Below are positions 30,503 to 40,008 of a stretch of DNA of 64,000 bases, one piece after another. The position numbers and the translations under genes are program-made. This DNA is from Pontibacillus chungwhensis. Its GTDB lineage: Bacteria > Bacillota > Bacilli > Bacillales > BH030062. The notes under the pieces are model-generated. The model made no database searches and was not told the DNA's origin. It was given only the letters and a program-made list of their open reading frames with translations. Location: assembly GCF_030166655.1 (NCBI RefSeq), contig NZ_CP126446.1, positions 372,001 to 436,000 of the forward strand, written 5' to 3'. Positions within the stretch are counted from its first letter, which is position 1; each line of letters starts with the position of its first letter.

Positions 30503-33500
30503 ATGCTTAAGAAAGGTGAAATAGTTGGGGGATCTTTCTGGCCAGAGCCTGTTCAAATTAAGCATGTCGAAAGCATTGATGATGAGTTGTTTTTGGTAGA
30601 AGCTGTCGGTCGTGAATCCAATCAATTCTTCGAAAATTATTTAGAAGAATTTCAATTAGAACAAGTGGAACATTATTCTGAGAATGAAACTTCAGATCAA
30701 TGGAAGAATCGCTTTCAACACTATTTACAGTATCACGTATTGCGAACGGAAAAAGAATACTCTCAAGCACGGGCTCGTGGGAATAAGAATATGATACCTC
30801 TGCCTCACCAAATTGAAGCGGTTTATAGTAAGATGCTTCAGGCACCTCAAGTACGTTATCTATTGGCTGATGATCCAGGAGCAGGTAAAACGATTATGTC
30901 CGGTATGCTGATCAGGGAATTGAAAGCACGAAATATGGTTCGCAAAACGTTAATTCTAGTTCCTCCGCTAGTATTAAAACAGTGGCAGGCAGAGTTAAAA
31001 GAAAAATTCGATGAAGATTTCTTAATTATAACTCGTGATTACTTGAAAGCTTCGGGTGAAATCAACCCCTTTGAAATGCACCAGCAAGTGATAGCATCCA
31101 TGTATTGGGCTTCTAGAGAGGATATTAAAAATATGATCCTAAATTCTCACTTTGATTTAGTGATTGTAGATGAGGCTCATAAGATGGCAGCTTACACAGT
31201 AGGACAGAAAAAAAGAAAAGTGAAACGCACGAAAATGTTTCAACTTGGGGAGAACCTGTTACGTCATTCAGAACATTGCATGCTTCTAACAGCTACTCCG
31301 CATAAAGGAGACAAAGAAAACTTTAGGTACTTAATGAGCCTTATCGATCATGACATTTTTTCTCATCTTAATCGAAGTGACTCTATTTTCGAAAAGAGTA
31401 ATCCATACGTAATCCGTCGGTTAAAAGAAAAGATGGTTAAATTTGACGGAACACCCTTGTTTCCAAAACGAACGACAAAGACACTTGGTTTCGAGTTAAG
31501 CTCTGCAGAAGTAGAGCTATACGACGCTGTGACAGACTACGTACGTCATTACTTTAACCGTGCGAAAAAGAATGATAAACCGAATGTTGCTTTTGCTATG
31601 ATGATTTTACAACGGAGGCTTAGCTCTTCTGTGGAAGCAATCTACCTCTCTCTATTACGAAGAAAAGAACGACTGCAGAAAGTTTTGGAGACAGGACAGA
31701 GGTTGCAGCAATTAATAGACACAGAAGAATATGAAGAAAGCTCCTTTGAAGATCAGGAATTGATGGAGCAATATGCAGAAGGTGAATTTGAAGAACTTGA
31801 TATGGACGAACTTCAGGTGGAAATAGAAATGCTTGATCATTTGATCCGCAAAGCAAATGTGGTACGGCAGCAGGAGAATGAGAGAAAATTTCTTGAACTG
31901 GAAAGCACCTTATTTGGAGCAGACGGACTTCTTGCTCAAGGGGAGAAAATACTAATTTTCACAGAATCAAAAGATACACTGAATTATTTAGAAAAGAAAT
32001 TTAAGGCTTATGTACCGGATATTGCTAAAATTGTGGGTGGTTTTTCCATGGACAGGCGTCAAGAAGAGGTGGAGAAGTTTCGCAAAGATTTGCAAATCAT
32101 GCTTGCTACGGATGCTGGTGGAGAATCCATTAACCTTCAGTTCTGTAATCAGATGGTAAATTACGACATACCATGGAATCCGAATCGATTGGAACAGCGA
32201 ATGGGGCGTATTCACCGTATCGGTCAAAAGAACGAAGTGTTTGTCTTTAATTTAGTAGCTACAAATACTCGTGAAGGGGATGTGCTTTCACGTCTTCTTA
32301 CAAAGATGGAACAGATGAGAGAAGACCTTGGTCAGGAACTGGTATATGATTTCATCGGTGAAGTATTAGAAGATCATCAGGCTGATTTACCTTCTATTAT
32401 GGAACAATCCATTATCGGAAGGGAAAACCTCGATAATGTAATTGAGCGTATGGAAAAAACCTTATCCGAAGAACATGAACGTTTGCTAGAGTTAGCTAAG
32501 AATGAGCGGCTGAATGAAAACTTTGATTTACCAGGAGCTAAACGCTCTTTTGATAAAGTATCAATCCATAGCATTCCTCGGCGGTTCTATGGTCACTTCG
32601 TTTTACAAGGTTTAGAAAGTACGAGGACACGTGTGAGCGTCTCGGGAGATAAATCAGCAGCTCGTATTGATCGTTTTCCTAAACGGATCCGTGACTTTGC
32701 CCGTGGACGAAAGTTAATGTTCAATTTTGATGAATCTATTCGCTTTGCATTATCTACGAATTCAGAAAGTACTCAACTTTCAATGTTACAAAATGATAGC
32801 CCCGTGTTTAACATAATAATGCAATTGACCTCTAAAGAAATGCAGCAGGCTGTTTTGCCATTTTATGAAGTTCAAGCCTCCGTTCCTGAAGATATGAAAA
32901 TTGAGTTGAATCAGGTAACGATTGTGGATGGAAATGGTCGTGAGCTTGAACAACAGTTAATGATGACTGGGAAACGCGAGAATGGTGGTTTTGTCCAAGT
33001 CTCTCCTTATTTCTTATTTCACCAAACATTAGAGGTGGAGGGTACGTTCGTTCAAGAAGACCAAGACATTAAACGGTACGTCATTAAGCATGCAAGAAAC
33101 CTTTTAAAAACAATTCAACGTAAGCGAGAGGATTATGCTAATAGAAAAAGAGTCTTTTTAAGAAAGTCTTTTGAAGAGCAGATTGAAACATTACAGCAAC
33201 GTTTAGAAAAATACCAGAGAGAAAACGTAGAAAGAAAAAATAGTGCATTAATCAACCAGACTTATGCACAGATAGATGAAATAGAAGACCGCAGTAAAGA
33301 GCGTTTGAATGAAATTGATCGGGAACGCTCCATCCAACTAAAACCAGTAAAGCGGATAGCACAATTTAAAGTTTCATCCAATGGTGTATCAAATGGACGT
33401 GTTATTCCTCAGGACTTTCTCTCTCTAATTGAGGAGTATGAATTGAAAAGTGGTAGGTTGAATGTTCAATTACAACCTGCTTTTGGACTCGTAGATTTTA

Positions 33501-33682
33501 TTAGTGAGGATGTTGAGGGCGAAAATAGGTTGATCGTCGTCACTGACGATTTATATCAGTTTAAACAACAACTGGTGTTGGAGGATTATAGTGATATAAC
33601 AGAACGGGTTTTCGTGTATGAGGTCAGAGCACATGGAATTAAAGAGCATAAGTTGGATCAAGGGTTAATGTTTACTTATTAA
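30503..33682 (+). CDS. SNF2-type helicase in the place of brxL (BrxHII/DrmD-like)
   Basis: A 1059-residue superfamily 2 translocase. Motif I is LADDPGAGKTIMSG (about 120), motif II VDEAH (about 221), motif III LTATPHKG (about 260), motif IV-V ILIFTESKDTL and ATDAGGESINLQF (about 535), and motif VI RLEQRMGRIHRIGQ (about 566). A long coiled-coil region (about 850-950) and a C-terminal domain ending VYEVRAHGIKEHKL follow. Such helicases occur as BrxHII in other BREX types and as DrmD in DISARM. Here it follows type 1 genes at the position of the Lon-like brxL, which is absent. Ribosome site GGAGGTG; good coding continuity. Confidence 0.9.
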   Translation: MLKKGEIVGGSFWPEPVQIKHVESIDDELFLVEAVGRESNQFFENYLEEFQLEQVEHYSENETSDQWKNRFQHYLQYHVLRTEKEYSQARARGNKNMIPLPHQIEAVYSKMLQAPQVRYLLADDPGAGKTIMSGMLIRELKARNMVRKTLILVPPLVLKQWQAELKEKFDEDFLIITRDYLKASGEINPFEMHQQVIASMYWASREDIKNMILNSHFDLVIVDEAHKMAAYTVGQKKRKVKRTKMFQLGENLLRHSEHCMLLTATPHKGDKENFRYLMSLIDHDIFSHLNRSDSIFEKSNPYVIRRLKEKMVKFDGTPLFPKRTTKTLGFELSSAEVELYDAVTDYVRHYFNRAKKNDKPNVAFAMMILQRRLSSSVEAIYLSLLRRKERLQKVLETGQRLQQLIDTEEYEESSFEDQELMEQYAEGEFEELDMDELQVEIEMLDHLIRKANVVRQQENERKFLELESTLFGADGLLAQGEKILIFTESKDTLNYLEKKFKAYVPDIAKIVGGFSMDRRQEEVEKFRKDLQIMLATDAGGESINLQFCNQMVNYDIPWNPNRLEQRMGRIHRIGQKNEVFVFNLVATNTREGDVLSRLLTKMEQMREDLGQELVYDFIGEVLEDHQADLPSIMEQSIIGRENLDNVIERMEKTLSEEHERLLELAKNERLNENFDLPGAKRSFDKVSIHSIPRRFYGHFVLQGLESTRTRVSVSGDKSAARIDRFPKRIRDFARGRKLMFNFDESIRFALSTNSESTQLSMLQNDSPVFNIIMQLTSKEMQQAVLPFYEVQASVPEDMKIELNQVTIVDGNGRELEQQLMMTGKRENGGFVQVSPYFLFHQTLEVEGTFVQEDQDIKRYVIKHARNLLKTIQRKREDYANRKRVFLRKSFEEQIETLQQRLEKYQRENVERKNSALINQTYAQIDEIEDRSKERLNEIDRERSIQLKPVKRIAQFKVSSNGVSNGRVIPQDFLSLIEEYELKSGRLNVQLQPAFGLVDFISEDVEGENRLIVVTDDLYQFKQQLVLEDYSDITERVFVYEVRAHGIKEHKLDQGLMFTY

Positions 33683-33696
33683 AGGGGGATACATAA

Positions 33697-34683
33697 ATGA
33701 AGCGTTGGTGGATGGTTCGAGCAGGGGACAATAATGAATTAGTTCCAGTGTGGGAAGAACAGGGCATTGCATCTATTGGATGGCCGCAATTAGAAGATCC
33801 AAAACAATTTCAATCAAAGAGTGAAATGATTGATATGGCGGATGAAGTATATGAAGAAAGTAAACCGAGATCCAGAAGCAGTTGGGTAAATCAAGTTTGG
33901 CGTTTTAGTAGAGACATCAAAAAAGGGGATAAGGTAATAACCTACTACAAAGAAACTAGAGAGTACATGGTAGGAACAGTGAGAGGCGAGCATTATTTTG
34001 ATAAGTCGATTGGAGATTCAAATTATCCTAATCATATAGACGTTGACTGGGAAGAAGTTACGGTAGAACGGGATCTTTTGTCACAAGCAGCTAAAAACAG
34101 TTTAGGCTCAGTACTAACGGTATTTCGTGTTGATGAATGGGGAAAAGAAATTGAAAGGTTAGTGGAATCCCCTTTCTTAGAACCTGAGGATATAAATGAA
34201 GATGAGGAAGAAGAAAGTGAAATCATACAAGACCTGGTTAATAAAGCATTAGTGATGGTTCAGGATAAAGTAGATAAGTTCGATCCCTGGCAAATGCAAG
34301 AGTTAGTGGGTGGTTTATTACAAGCAATGGATTATAATGTTCAGGTAAGCCCTAAAGGGCCTGATGGAGGAGTGGATGTATTAGCATATAAAGATGCTTT
34401 TGGTTTTGAAAAGCCTATTATCAAAGTGCAAGTAAAACATAGAAAATCATCAGCAGGTGCTCCTGAAATTCAACAATTACTAGGCGCTAACCCTATTGAT
34501 GCTAATTGTTTATTTGTATCAACGGGTGGATTTACCTCACAAGCTGAAGTGGTAGCTAAACATAACTCAGTTAGATTAGTAGATTTAGAGGAATTAGTAG
34601 ACTTGGTGGTGAAGTGGTACGAAAATATGCCGACAGATAAAAGGGCTATACTTCCGTTGAAGAAGATGTATGTGCCTGAGTAG
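33697..34683 (+). CDS. Mrr-like restriction endonuclease with N-terminal EVE/PUA-like domain
   Basis: A 328-residue protein. The N-terminal part (KRWWMVRAGDNNELVPVWEE, GIASIGWPQL, KGDKVITYYKETREYMVGTV) looks like the EVE/PUA-like modified-base reader fused to some restriction systems. The C-terminal domain is an Mrr-type PD-(D/E)xK nuclease: GPDGGVDVLAY (about 220), IIKVQVKHR (about 244) and FVSTGGFTSQA. It begins 14 bases after the helicase and is thus part of the same operon. Inference: it may cut DNA carrying modified bases, complementing BREX as known GmrSD- or Mrr-type partners do. Confidence 0.88.
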   Translation: MKRWWMVRAGDNNELVPVWEEQGIASIGWPQLEDPKQFQSKSEMIDMADEVYEESKPRSRSSWVNQVWRFSRDIKKGDKVITYYKETREYMVGTVRGEHYFDKSIGDSNYPNHIDVDWEEVTVERDLLSQAAKNSLGSVLTVFRVDEWGKEIERLVESPFLEPEDINEDEEEESEIIQDLVNKALVMVQDKVDKFDPWQMQELVGGLLQAMDYNVQVSPKGPDGGVDVLAYKDAFGFEKPIIKVQVKHRKSSAGAPEIQQLLGANPIDANCLFVSTGGFTSQAEVVAKHNSVRLVDLEELVDLVVKWYENMPTDKRAILPLKKMYVPE

Positions 34684-34870
34684 GAAACATTAAATGAGGA
34701 AAGTTGTTTCTTTAGAGTGCCGAAGTAAATTAAACTGAACTCTTAACTTATTGGTGAAGTAGGACAGTGTATCTTTCCCTGCGTTCATAAAATAGAAGCG
34801 TTAGTGAAAAGTTACGAATCTGTATAAAATTAGGTGTATCAGAAAGAGTTATAGCTAAAGGGAAGTGGAG

Positions 34871-35791
34871 ATGGCTATGCAAAAGAAAATTTTGTGTGTT
34901 TATTGTCTAAAGCAGAAACATAGAACAAAAGTAGGAGAACATCCTATACCAGATTCTTGTGGTTCTGATATAACTACAGTTAGAGTTTGTAAAGAATGTA
35001 ATGGTGTTGCAAATAACTTAGTGGATTCCCCTTTTACTAATATGAAATACATAGAATTTATCAGATCAGTTCTTGGGATAACTACAAAAGAGGGTGTAAT
35101 TAAAACACACCAACAAAAAGTTAATTTTAATGAGAGCAGTGGTAATCGCACAACAGGTAAAATAACGATAGGTAAAGAGGGGAGTACTTATGAGCTTCAT
35201 CCGAAGGTAATAAACAATCCTCAGGATCTTATCAGTACTAGGTTCTTTCTAGGGCAAGATCACACACATCATATTAAAGCTGTGATAAAGAAAGCACAGA
35301 AGTCTAATATAACACCTGTCAGATTTAATTTAAAAAAATCCGTTACAACAATAAATGGATCCTTAAAGTATGAAGTTGATGGTGAAATAATAAGAAAAGA
35401 GCTTATCAAAGCAATGTATGCTTTAGCTACAATATACTTAAACGGGTTTGAATATACAAAAACAGGATGTATATTGCGGAAATACTGGAAAGGTGAAGGG
35501 ATACTTAGTCCATCAATTAAGCCTGAATTTCAGCTAGCAGTTTTTAATGGATTAAATATAAATGAAGTGAAAAACCATTTAAACACAACCTCCCACAATC
35601 ACTTGTTCTCGTGCGTTAAAGAAAAGAATGGGGACATATTAATGTTACTTAACTTGTTTGGAATGCTTACTGTAGCTATAAGACTATTACCAAAATGTTC
35701 AAAGGAAATGAATAATGTGCTTAATAACGAATGTAAATCAATCATTATTAATCCTGTAACAAGAGAAAGCTTGGAAATGACTATTTTTTAA
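34871..35791 (+). CDS. HNH-like endonuclease, unknown role
   Basis: About 306 residues. The N-terminal 50 residues show CVYCLKQ, EHPIPDSCG and VCKECNGVANNLVDSPF, the spacing of an HNH_5-like zinc-bound nuclease (two Cys pairs, His in EHPIP, Asn after the last Cys). The remaining 250 residues, with DLISTRFFLGQDHTHHIKAV and a lysine-rich middle, are not recognised. Strongly AT-rich with runs of poly-A codons. It lies 187 bases after the Mrr gene and carries its own ribosome site (AAGGGAAGTGGAG), so it is probably a separate unit. The start at 34871 versus 34877 is uncertain. Confidence 0.65.
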   Translation: MAMQKKILCVYCLKQKHRTKVGEHPIPDSCGSDITTVRVCKECNGVANNLVDSPFTNMKYIEFIRSVLGITTKEGVIKTHQQKVNFNESSGNRTTGKITIGKEGSTYELHPKVINNPQDLISTRFFLGQDHTHHIKAVIKKAQKSNITPVRFNLKKSVTTINGSLKYEVDGEIIRKELIKAMYALATIYLNGFEYTKTGCILRKYWKGEGILSPSIKPEFQLAVFNGLNINEVKNHLNTTSHNHLFSCVKEKNGDILMLLNLFGMLTVAIRLLPKCSKEMNNVLNNECKSIIINPVTRESLEMTIF

Positions 35792-35800
35792 TTTTTTATA

Positions 35801-35832
35801 AGTAAGGAGATAGCTGAGTGTACCTCCTTACT
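35801..35832 (+). terminator. Hairpin after the HNH-like gene
   Basis: AGTAAGGAG (35801-35809) pairs with CTCCTTACT (35824-35832). Followed by ATTACAACT, not a T-run; a T-rich stretch precedes it, so it may serve the minus strand instead. Confidence 0.6.
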
Positions 35833-35917
35833 ATTACAACTATAATGTCTATTTTACCCTATTTAACGTTACGGTGAACCGTACCATAATTAAGGATATG
35901 TCCAGGATGATTAGTAT

Positions 35918-35950
35918 GAGAGGGGGAATTGCCTCACCCCCTCTCTTTTT
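35918..35950 (+). terminator. Terminator at the convergent junction
   Basis: GAGAGGGGG (35918-35926) and CCCCCTCTC (35937-35945) with a 10-base loop and TTTTT. It separates the rightward BREX/HNH genes from the leftward nuclease and helicase pair. Just upstream a short palindrome, TACGGTGAACCGTA, lies at 35870-35883. Confidence 0.88.
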
Positions 35951-35994
35951 GGGAAATATATTACTAATCCAACTTCGCCAAGCGTTCAATATTC

Positions 35995-36894
35995 TCAACT
36001 AACATCATAACTCATATCAATAAACCCCTTAGCCCTTTCAACATCCTCATCACTACTAATCGAAATCTCCAAATCCCCTGTACCATAATGCCCGATATTC
36101 CGCACATCCCGAGTGAAGCCCTTCTCCAACTCAACCGTCTCAGGATCGACTTTCACATAAAGCAAAATCTTCTTCGTAGCCGGGTGAACTTCCACACAGG
36201 CAAAATTCTTTATTCGTTTAAAAGCAATGTAATTCTTCAACGTCTTCATTTGCACGTCGTCCCCTAGAGCTACTAGATAAGCCTGTAGTAATTCATAGCG
36301 ATCGCTAAGCTCTGTGCTAGACTGCTTTAAGTAATCACTCACGGTTTTACTTTTGGTTGGCTTTGAATCGCCAGTCGGTGTTTCTTGAACCGTCGTTGCA
36401 TTGACTAAGTCAAGTAGAAGTAAGTCGTTCGTGTAGTGCTTGTATTGATATAATTCAATGTTTCGATTGATCTGCTGCACGGCGTGTTCGTCGTACTTTG
36501 TGAATCCGCCAGCTATACACAATAACCTTGGGCTTGTCCAATCGATAGCATTGGAGACTTCTTCACCGTATTGGCGCATGACCATTAGTTCGAATTCTCC
36601 TTTATGATCAAGCAGCCAATCAAGGTAGAAGAGGCCCTGGTTAATCACATTTTCATTTGTGGATCGTTTGTATTCTATGATGACAGGGGAGTAGTTCTCG
36701 TCGATGCCTAACGTATCGATTCGACCTCCGTGACGTTTGCCTGTGCTATATTCTGATGCGAGAAAGCGGACGCCCAGACAAGCTTCTGAGTTTTGTTCAA
36801 TGATGTGCTGTAGTGATTTCTCCACAGCTACGGCGTGGCCTTCTAGTTCTTCTGCGTGATTTTCATTTATGTGAAAGAGTTTAATATCTCCCAA
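35995..36894 (-). CDS. NucS/DUF91-like nuclease with DUF5655 domain
   Basis: A 299-residue protein. The N-terminal domain is PD-(D/E)xK: GGRIDTLGID with D60, then VIIEYKR with E74 and K76. Q86-type NQGLFYLDWLL follows, as in endonuclease NucS/DUF91 relatives. The C-terminal part (KTLKNYIAFKRIKNFACVEV, ILLYVKVDPE, GTGDLEISISS) fits DUF5655. It starts with TTG (36892-36894) behind AAGGAAG. It lies 26 bases downstream of the helicase on the same strand, so the pair is probably cotranscribed and may act jointly in repair or defence (inference). Confidence 0.82.
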   Translation of the reverse strand: MGDIKLFHINENHAEELEGHAVAVEKSLQHIIEQNSEACLGVRFLASEYSTGKRHGGRIDTLGIDENYSPVIIEYKRSTNENVINQGLFYLDWLLDHKGEFELMVMRQYGEEVSNAIDWTSPRLLCIAGGFTKYDEHAVQQINRNIELYQYKHYTNDLLLLDLVNATTVQETPTGDSKPTKSKTVSDYLKQSSTELSDRYELLQAYLVALGDDVQMKTLKNYIAFKRIKNFACVEVHPATKKILLYVKVDPETVELEKGFTRDVRNIGHYGTGDLEISISSDEDVERAKGFIDMSYDVS

Positions 36895-36920
36895 TTTAAT
36901 CTTCCTTTCTTTACTAGATT

Positions 36921-39890
36921 CTACTCTATATTTTCCGTCTGACTACAAAGCGGATAGTTACTACACCCGTAGAAATATTCCCCGCTTTTATTCTTTCGTT
37001 TAGCCATAAACCCTCCACAGCGACTGCATTTCTTCTGATGCTCAAGCACACTCACATCATTAATGGTGTACCCGCACTGAGGGTAATTGCTACAGCCCAC
37101 AAAGGAATCATTTCGAATGGTAAGGTCACCAGAGTGGCAGCGAGGGCATTTTAGTGTTTCTTCTGCTACATGCCCTCCTGTCTCATAAGCTATGTTGTAC
37201 TCTTCTTTTAGTTCTTTCACAAATGAAGAAGGGCTTTTTTCAGGGACCAGGATGTACGTTGAGTTTTGGGTTCTTGTTATTGCTGTATAGAACAACCTGC
37301 GTTCTTCTGAGAAGAGGAACTGATCCTTCGTTTGGAGGACCCATTCTAGTACGGGATCATCTTCTATTTTGTTAGGAAAGCCCGTTTTCCCGTTCTTAGC
37401 GTTTAGAAGGATGACGTAATCAGCCTCTAATCCTTTTGATTTATGAACAGATAGGAACTGAATAGAAAGGTTCGGATATTTCTTGTACGTCACTTTACCA
37501 CTCTTGTGTTGTGCATAAAAGTCAGGACTCTTCTCGAAGATGAGAATGTCGTAGTTGTTTCGCCCAAGGAGCATAATCGTTTGATTCGTTCCTTTTGCGG
37601 CTACGACTTCATCCAAGATATCTTCAAGGCGTTGAATGATTTGTCTGTTTTTAAATAAGAACATGCGTATCGGTGTTTCGTTTGTTTTATCTGATCTTAA
37701 GTTTTTCTTATATTGGCTCGGATTTTTCATTACGAATTGTCCTGCAGTATCAATGAGTTGTTGGGAGTTCCTGTAAGTCTTCTCAATTCGTAGTAGTTCG
37801 TGATCGCCAAAGTAGGCTTCAAAGTTTGTGAACAGTTCAATATCACTGCCAGCGAAGCGGTAGATCGACTGCCAATCATCACCCACACACATTACTTTCG
37901 CCCCGGTTTGTTTTCTAATGGCGTTAATGAGGTGGAAGCGACTTTGGGAGATGTCCTGGTATTCATCGACGATGATATATTTATAGGGAAACTGAGGTTT
38001 TGTTTCTTCTATAATGCTCGTTGCCCGGTTAATCATATCGTTAAAGTCAATGGCATTCTTGGAAGCAAGGCTCTTCTCGTAATAGTGATAGATCGGCTTC
38101 ACCAAGGAGAAGAAGATCTCGTTTCTTTTTCTCATAAATAGGGAGAGGTTTCTTTTATTTTGCTTCTCTAACGTTTGGAAGTCTTCAGCTCCATAGCCAG
38201 ATGATTTAAATAAGGTAATAAATGTTTTCACTAGCTTTTTTAAATCCTGAAAGTAGGTGTTGTTAAGGTGATCAAAGATTTGCGAGAACAACTTCTTACT
38301 GTCAATCGGCTGGAATACTACGCCTTCTTCTTTGAGCATCCTCTCTAATTCTTCTAGCAAAATCCCTTCTCGATTGTAATAAGAGTAAGTCTCTAAAAGT
38401 CTTGTTTCGTTCTCTTTGTGCAATTCCCGTTTCCATTTCAGATCCTCAAGGTAACGCTCTTCTTCAATCGCACTTAAGTGCGGAGCTCTCATATTTTCAT
38501 CAATTCCAAAGTGTTCTAAGTACAGGCCATAATCATCTAAGTAAAAGTCTGGCTTATATTGTCTGTACTGTTGATTCCCTGTTAAGTATTCGTAGGGTTT
38601 CTCATAAGTATAGGAAATTCCATTTAAATAGAGGAAGTTGGCGATGATGAATTCTTCTAAACTTTTCACCGTTTCGCCCTGGTACGTCTTCTTTTGAGCC
38701 GCTAATTGGTCCGTGCTTTGCTTCACGTGTTCTTGTTGTTTATGTGCTTTACCTTTCAATGTTTCAAAGTCGAGGTTCTTGTGATATTCATGGTACTCGC
38801 CGAGCGTGTTAAAATCGCTGATATCTTTAGGGATTTTTAAATAAACGCCAAAGAAGTGCATCAGCTTATGGATGTAGTTCTTGTGTTTGTGCATCTGTTC
38901 TTTGAAAAAGGTGTGGAGAACGGCGTCCATTGAATCTTCTATATCCGGTTTCTCGTTCCCGGCTTCTGAAATGATCTCAAGGCCTAGTTTATGAAATGTC
39001 TTCACATCAATCTCAACGCCTAGTTTCTTCGCAATCCTCTCATGCATTTCACCGGCTGCTTTCTTGGTGAATGAGATAAGCAGGATTTCTTCTGGCTTTA
39101 TCCCTTTTCGTTCGATCAAGTATTTCACTTTGCCTGAGATCGTTAACGTCTTCCCGCTCCCGGCTCCGGCTAGGATTAAGTTGCTATCTTCGTCTGTTAC
39201 GATGGCCACTCGCTGCTGGTGGTCTAGTGATTTTCCATCGATATTATTAAAGAAGTGTTGATTGTTACGTAGTTCTTGATCGATGTAATGCTTGTTCCAA
39301 TCCTTGATTTTTTCAGATAGGTTCTCGAACAGTCCATTAAACTGTTGAATGGTACGATCCGGGTGGCCTCCTTCAAAGAAGTCATAAGCGTTTTGATAAG
39401 ACGAAGCCAGTAGTGATTGTTTATGAGAATGGGTGATGTAGGACTTCTTTAACAGATCGACGCGTTCCATGAATGTATAAGCTTCTACCGTATGCATGGT
39501 GATCACTTTGTTCCTGGTTTCTTGGATAGACGGTAGTTTGATTAAGAGGGAACGAATGGCCTTTTTGTGTTCATTCCGTTTTTCTTCGTAGTCTTTATAG
39601 ATTGGCAGTGTTCTAAGCTGTTCCAAATGCTTATGTATAGAAGAGTTCGTGATAGCTTTTAGTGGCTGGTCTTTGAGCACTTCATTATACGTTTCTTGAA
39701 GGGTCTCGATTTGATGGTTCGTAATGATTTCGGTCTGATTCTTTAAAGCCAAAGACTTCGCCCAGAGTGACTCTTTACTGTGTTGCCATTTAGTAAGATC
39801 TTGTTTTAACGCAACTGAGAAATCTCTGTATTGTATTTTGTTTATGAATAGCTTGATTTTGTGAAATAGGTCTTGCAATGTTATTTCCAC
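36921..39890 (-). CDS. UvrD-type helicase with embedded nuclease segment and two zinc ribbons (helicase IV-like)
   Basis: A 989-residue superfamily 1 helicase. Walker A AGAGSGKT is at 241-248, preceded by a helical N-terminal region. Motif II is VDEYQD (about 637), with GDDWQSIYRFAGSD, SVHKSKGLEADYVIL and RRLFYTAITRT. Between motifs I and II lies YKPDFYLDDYGLYLEHFGID (about 445-465), the Vsr/PD-(D/E)xK-like insert known from helicase IV. The C-terminus carries two topoisomerase-type zinc ribbons (CPRCHSG...CSNYPQCGY; CSRCGGF...CSNYPLCSQ). The GTG start overlaps its ribosome site; a TTG at 39878 is a possible alternative. Transcribed leftward with the DUF5655 nuclease. Confidence 0.88.
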   Translation of the reverse strand: MEITLQDLFHKIKLFINKIQYRDFSVALKQDLTKWQHSKESLWAKSLALKNQTEIITNHQIETLQETYNEVLKDQPLKAITNSSIHKHLEQLRTLPIYKDYEEKRNEHKKAIRSLLIKLPSIQETRNKVITMHTVEAYTFMERVDLLKKSYITHSHKQSLLASSYQNAYDFFEGGHPDRTIQQFNGLFENLSEKIKDWNKHYIDQELRNNQHFFNNIDGKSLDHQQRVAIVTDEDSNLILAGAGSGKTLTISGKVKYLIERKGIKPEEILLISFTKKAAGEMHERIAKKLGVEIDVKTFHKLGLEIISEAGNEKPDIEDSMDAVLHTFFKEQMHKHKNYIHKLMHFFGVYLKIPKDISDFNTLGEYHEYHKNLDFETLKGKAHKQQEHVKQSTDQLAAQKKTYQGETVKSLEEFIIANFLYLNGISYTYEKPYEYLTGNQQYRQYKPDFYLDDYGLYLEHFGIDENMRAPHLSAIEEERYLEDLKWKRELHKENETRLLETYSYYNREGILLEELERMLKEEGVVFQPIDSKKLFSQIFDHLNNTYFQDLKKLVKTFITLFKSSGYGAEDFQTLEKQNKRNLSLFMRKRNEIFFSLVKPIYHYYEKSLASKNAIDFNDMINRATSIIEETKPQFPYKYIIVDEYQDISQSRFHLINAIRKQTGAKVMCVGDDWQSIYRFAGSDIELFTNFEAYFGDHELLRIEKTYRNSQQLIDTAGQFVMKNPSQYKKNLRSDKTNETPIRMFLFKNRQIIQRLEDILDEVVAAKGTNQTIMLLGRNNYDILIFEKSPDFYAQHKSGKVTYKKYPNLSIQFLSVHKSKGLEADYVILLNAKNGKTGFPNKIEDDPVLEWVLQTKDQFLFSEERRLFYTAITRTQNSTYILVPEKSPSSFVKELKEEYNIAYETGGHVAEETLKCPRCHSGDLTIRNDSFVGCSNYPQCGYTINDVSVLEHQKKCSRCGGFMAKRKNKSGEYFYGCSNYPLCSQTENIE

Positions 39891-40008
39891 CCTTTAACAT
39901 TATAGGATAAATCTATGGTAGCATAGAATTACATAGTTTTACTTTTAAAAGAGTCAATTAACCTATATGTTCTCAAGGTCTAATTGTATTTACAAGGGGG
40001 TAGGAAAT

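Noticed and set aside
34763-34830. Possible decayed 52-bp unit after the Mrr gene
   Set aside because: CAGTGTAT, TCTTTCCCT and GTGAAAAGTTAC resemble the left end of array A, but the CC-to-AAAAG distance is not 27 and no second unit follows.
27980-36000. A brxL (Lon-like) gene in or after the BREX operon
   Set aside because: No Lon-type protease or AAA domain of that kind is encoded downstream of pglZ within the window; the helicase and Mrr genes occupy the place.
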